This document shows positions 6,520 to 6,584 of a stretch of 6,584 nucleotides of DNA, in pieces. This stretch comes from JAEUTH01 sp044230205 (GTDB lineage Bacteria > Bacteroidota > Bacteroidia > AKYH767-A > OLB10): positions 1 through 6,584 of the forward strand of contig JBGARN010000165.1 of assembly GCA_044230205.1 (NCBI GenBank). Reading direction: 5' to 3'. Every line of letters begins with the position of its first letter. The stretch's first letter is position 1. The notes under the pieces are model-generated. The model was not told the DNA's origin and searched no databases. It saw only the letters and a program-made list of their open reading frames with translations. The translations under genes were made by a program, and so were the position numbers.

Positions 6520-6584
6520 TTAGGTAAATAATTTTTTTGCTTCACTCCAACTCAACAAATCGTTTTTTTCAATTCTGCGAGATT
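6520..6584 (-). CDS. Possible 3' end of an unidentified protein-coding gene, cut by the right edge
   Basis: From the right edge, one minus-strand frame stays open for 20 codons and ends in TAA at 6520-6522. Its C-terminus reads RIEKNDLLSWSEAKKLFT, charged and helix-like and unlike a random AT-rich translation. The other two minus-strand frames hit stops within 11 codons. The end lies 41 nt upstream of the oxidoreductase start, a spacing compatible with an operon. The fragment is too short to assign a family, and it could be a chance open stretch. Confidence 0.4.
   Translation of the reverse strand, partial: SRRIEKNDLLSWSEAKKLFT

Noticed and set aside
1..6584. CRISPR array, tRNA/rRNA, transposon, toxin-antitoxin or defence system
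   Set aside because: No regularly spaced repeats, no cloverleaf or rRNA-like segments, no transposase or nuclease motifs, and no paired small genes were visible on either strand.

Overview
The window looks like chromosomal DNA from a low-GC Bacteroidota (Bacteroidetes) bacterium, probably an environmental, Chitinophagales- or Sphingobacteriales-like lineage, although the sequence alone does not fix the family. The evidence is: two large secreted proteins with C-terminal type IX secretion (Por/T9SS type A) sorting domains, the start of a protein with the signal peptide plus CarboxypepD_reg-like layout typical of Bacteroidota outer-membrane receptors, AT-rich gaps, and no clear Shine-Dalgarno sequences ahead of the genes.

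Every gene I can support is on the minus strand. Read in the direction of transcription (right to left) there are: (1) a possible 3' tail of an unidentified gene (6520-6584); (2) after a 41-nt gap, an MDR-family NADPH:quinone-oxidoreductase-like enzyme with a TTG start (5513-6478); (3) a 227-nt AT-rich gap; (4) a 703-residue secreted protein with a beta-propeller-like N-terminal part, PKD/Ig-like modules and a T9SS tail (3174-5285); (5) a 303-nt gap with a perfect AT-rich hairpin; (6) a 716-residue secreted protein with a seven-repeat propeller-like region, three Ig-like modules and a T9SS tail (720-2870); (7) a 581-nt AT-rich gap; and (8) the first 46 codons of a probable TonB-dependent receptor or other CarboxypepD_reg-like protein, cut by the left edge (1-138).

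The two large proteins share an architecture (Sec signal peptide, propeller, Ig/PKD modules, T9SS tail) but little obvious sequence identity. They are best read as adjacent cell-surface or secreted proteins of the same broad class, exported by Sec and then across the outer membrane by T9SS. The oxidoreductase is cytosolic and shows no functional link to them. The gaps between genes are long, so each secreted-protein gene is probably transcribed separately; the enzyme may be cotranscribed with the gene to its right.

I found no transposase, CRISPR array, tRNA, rRNA, phage gene or recognisable defence system. The content is mostly ordinary for this phylum. The least explained signals are noncoding: a 9-mer (CGGTTAATA) that occurs four times, only between genes, including a 13-bp inverted pair that brackets the 716-residue gene, and the perfect hairpin in front of that gene.
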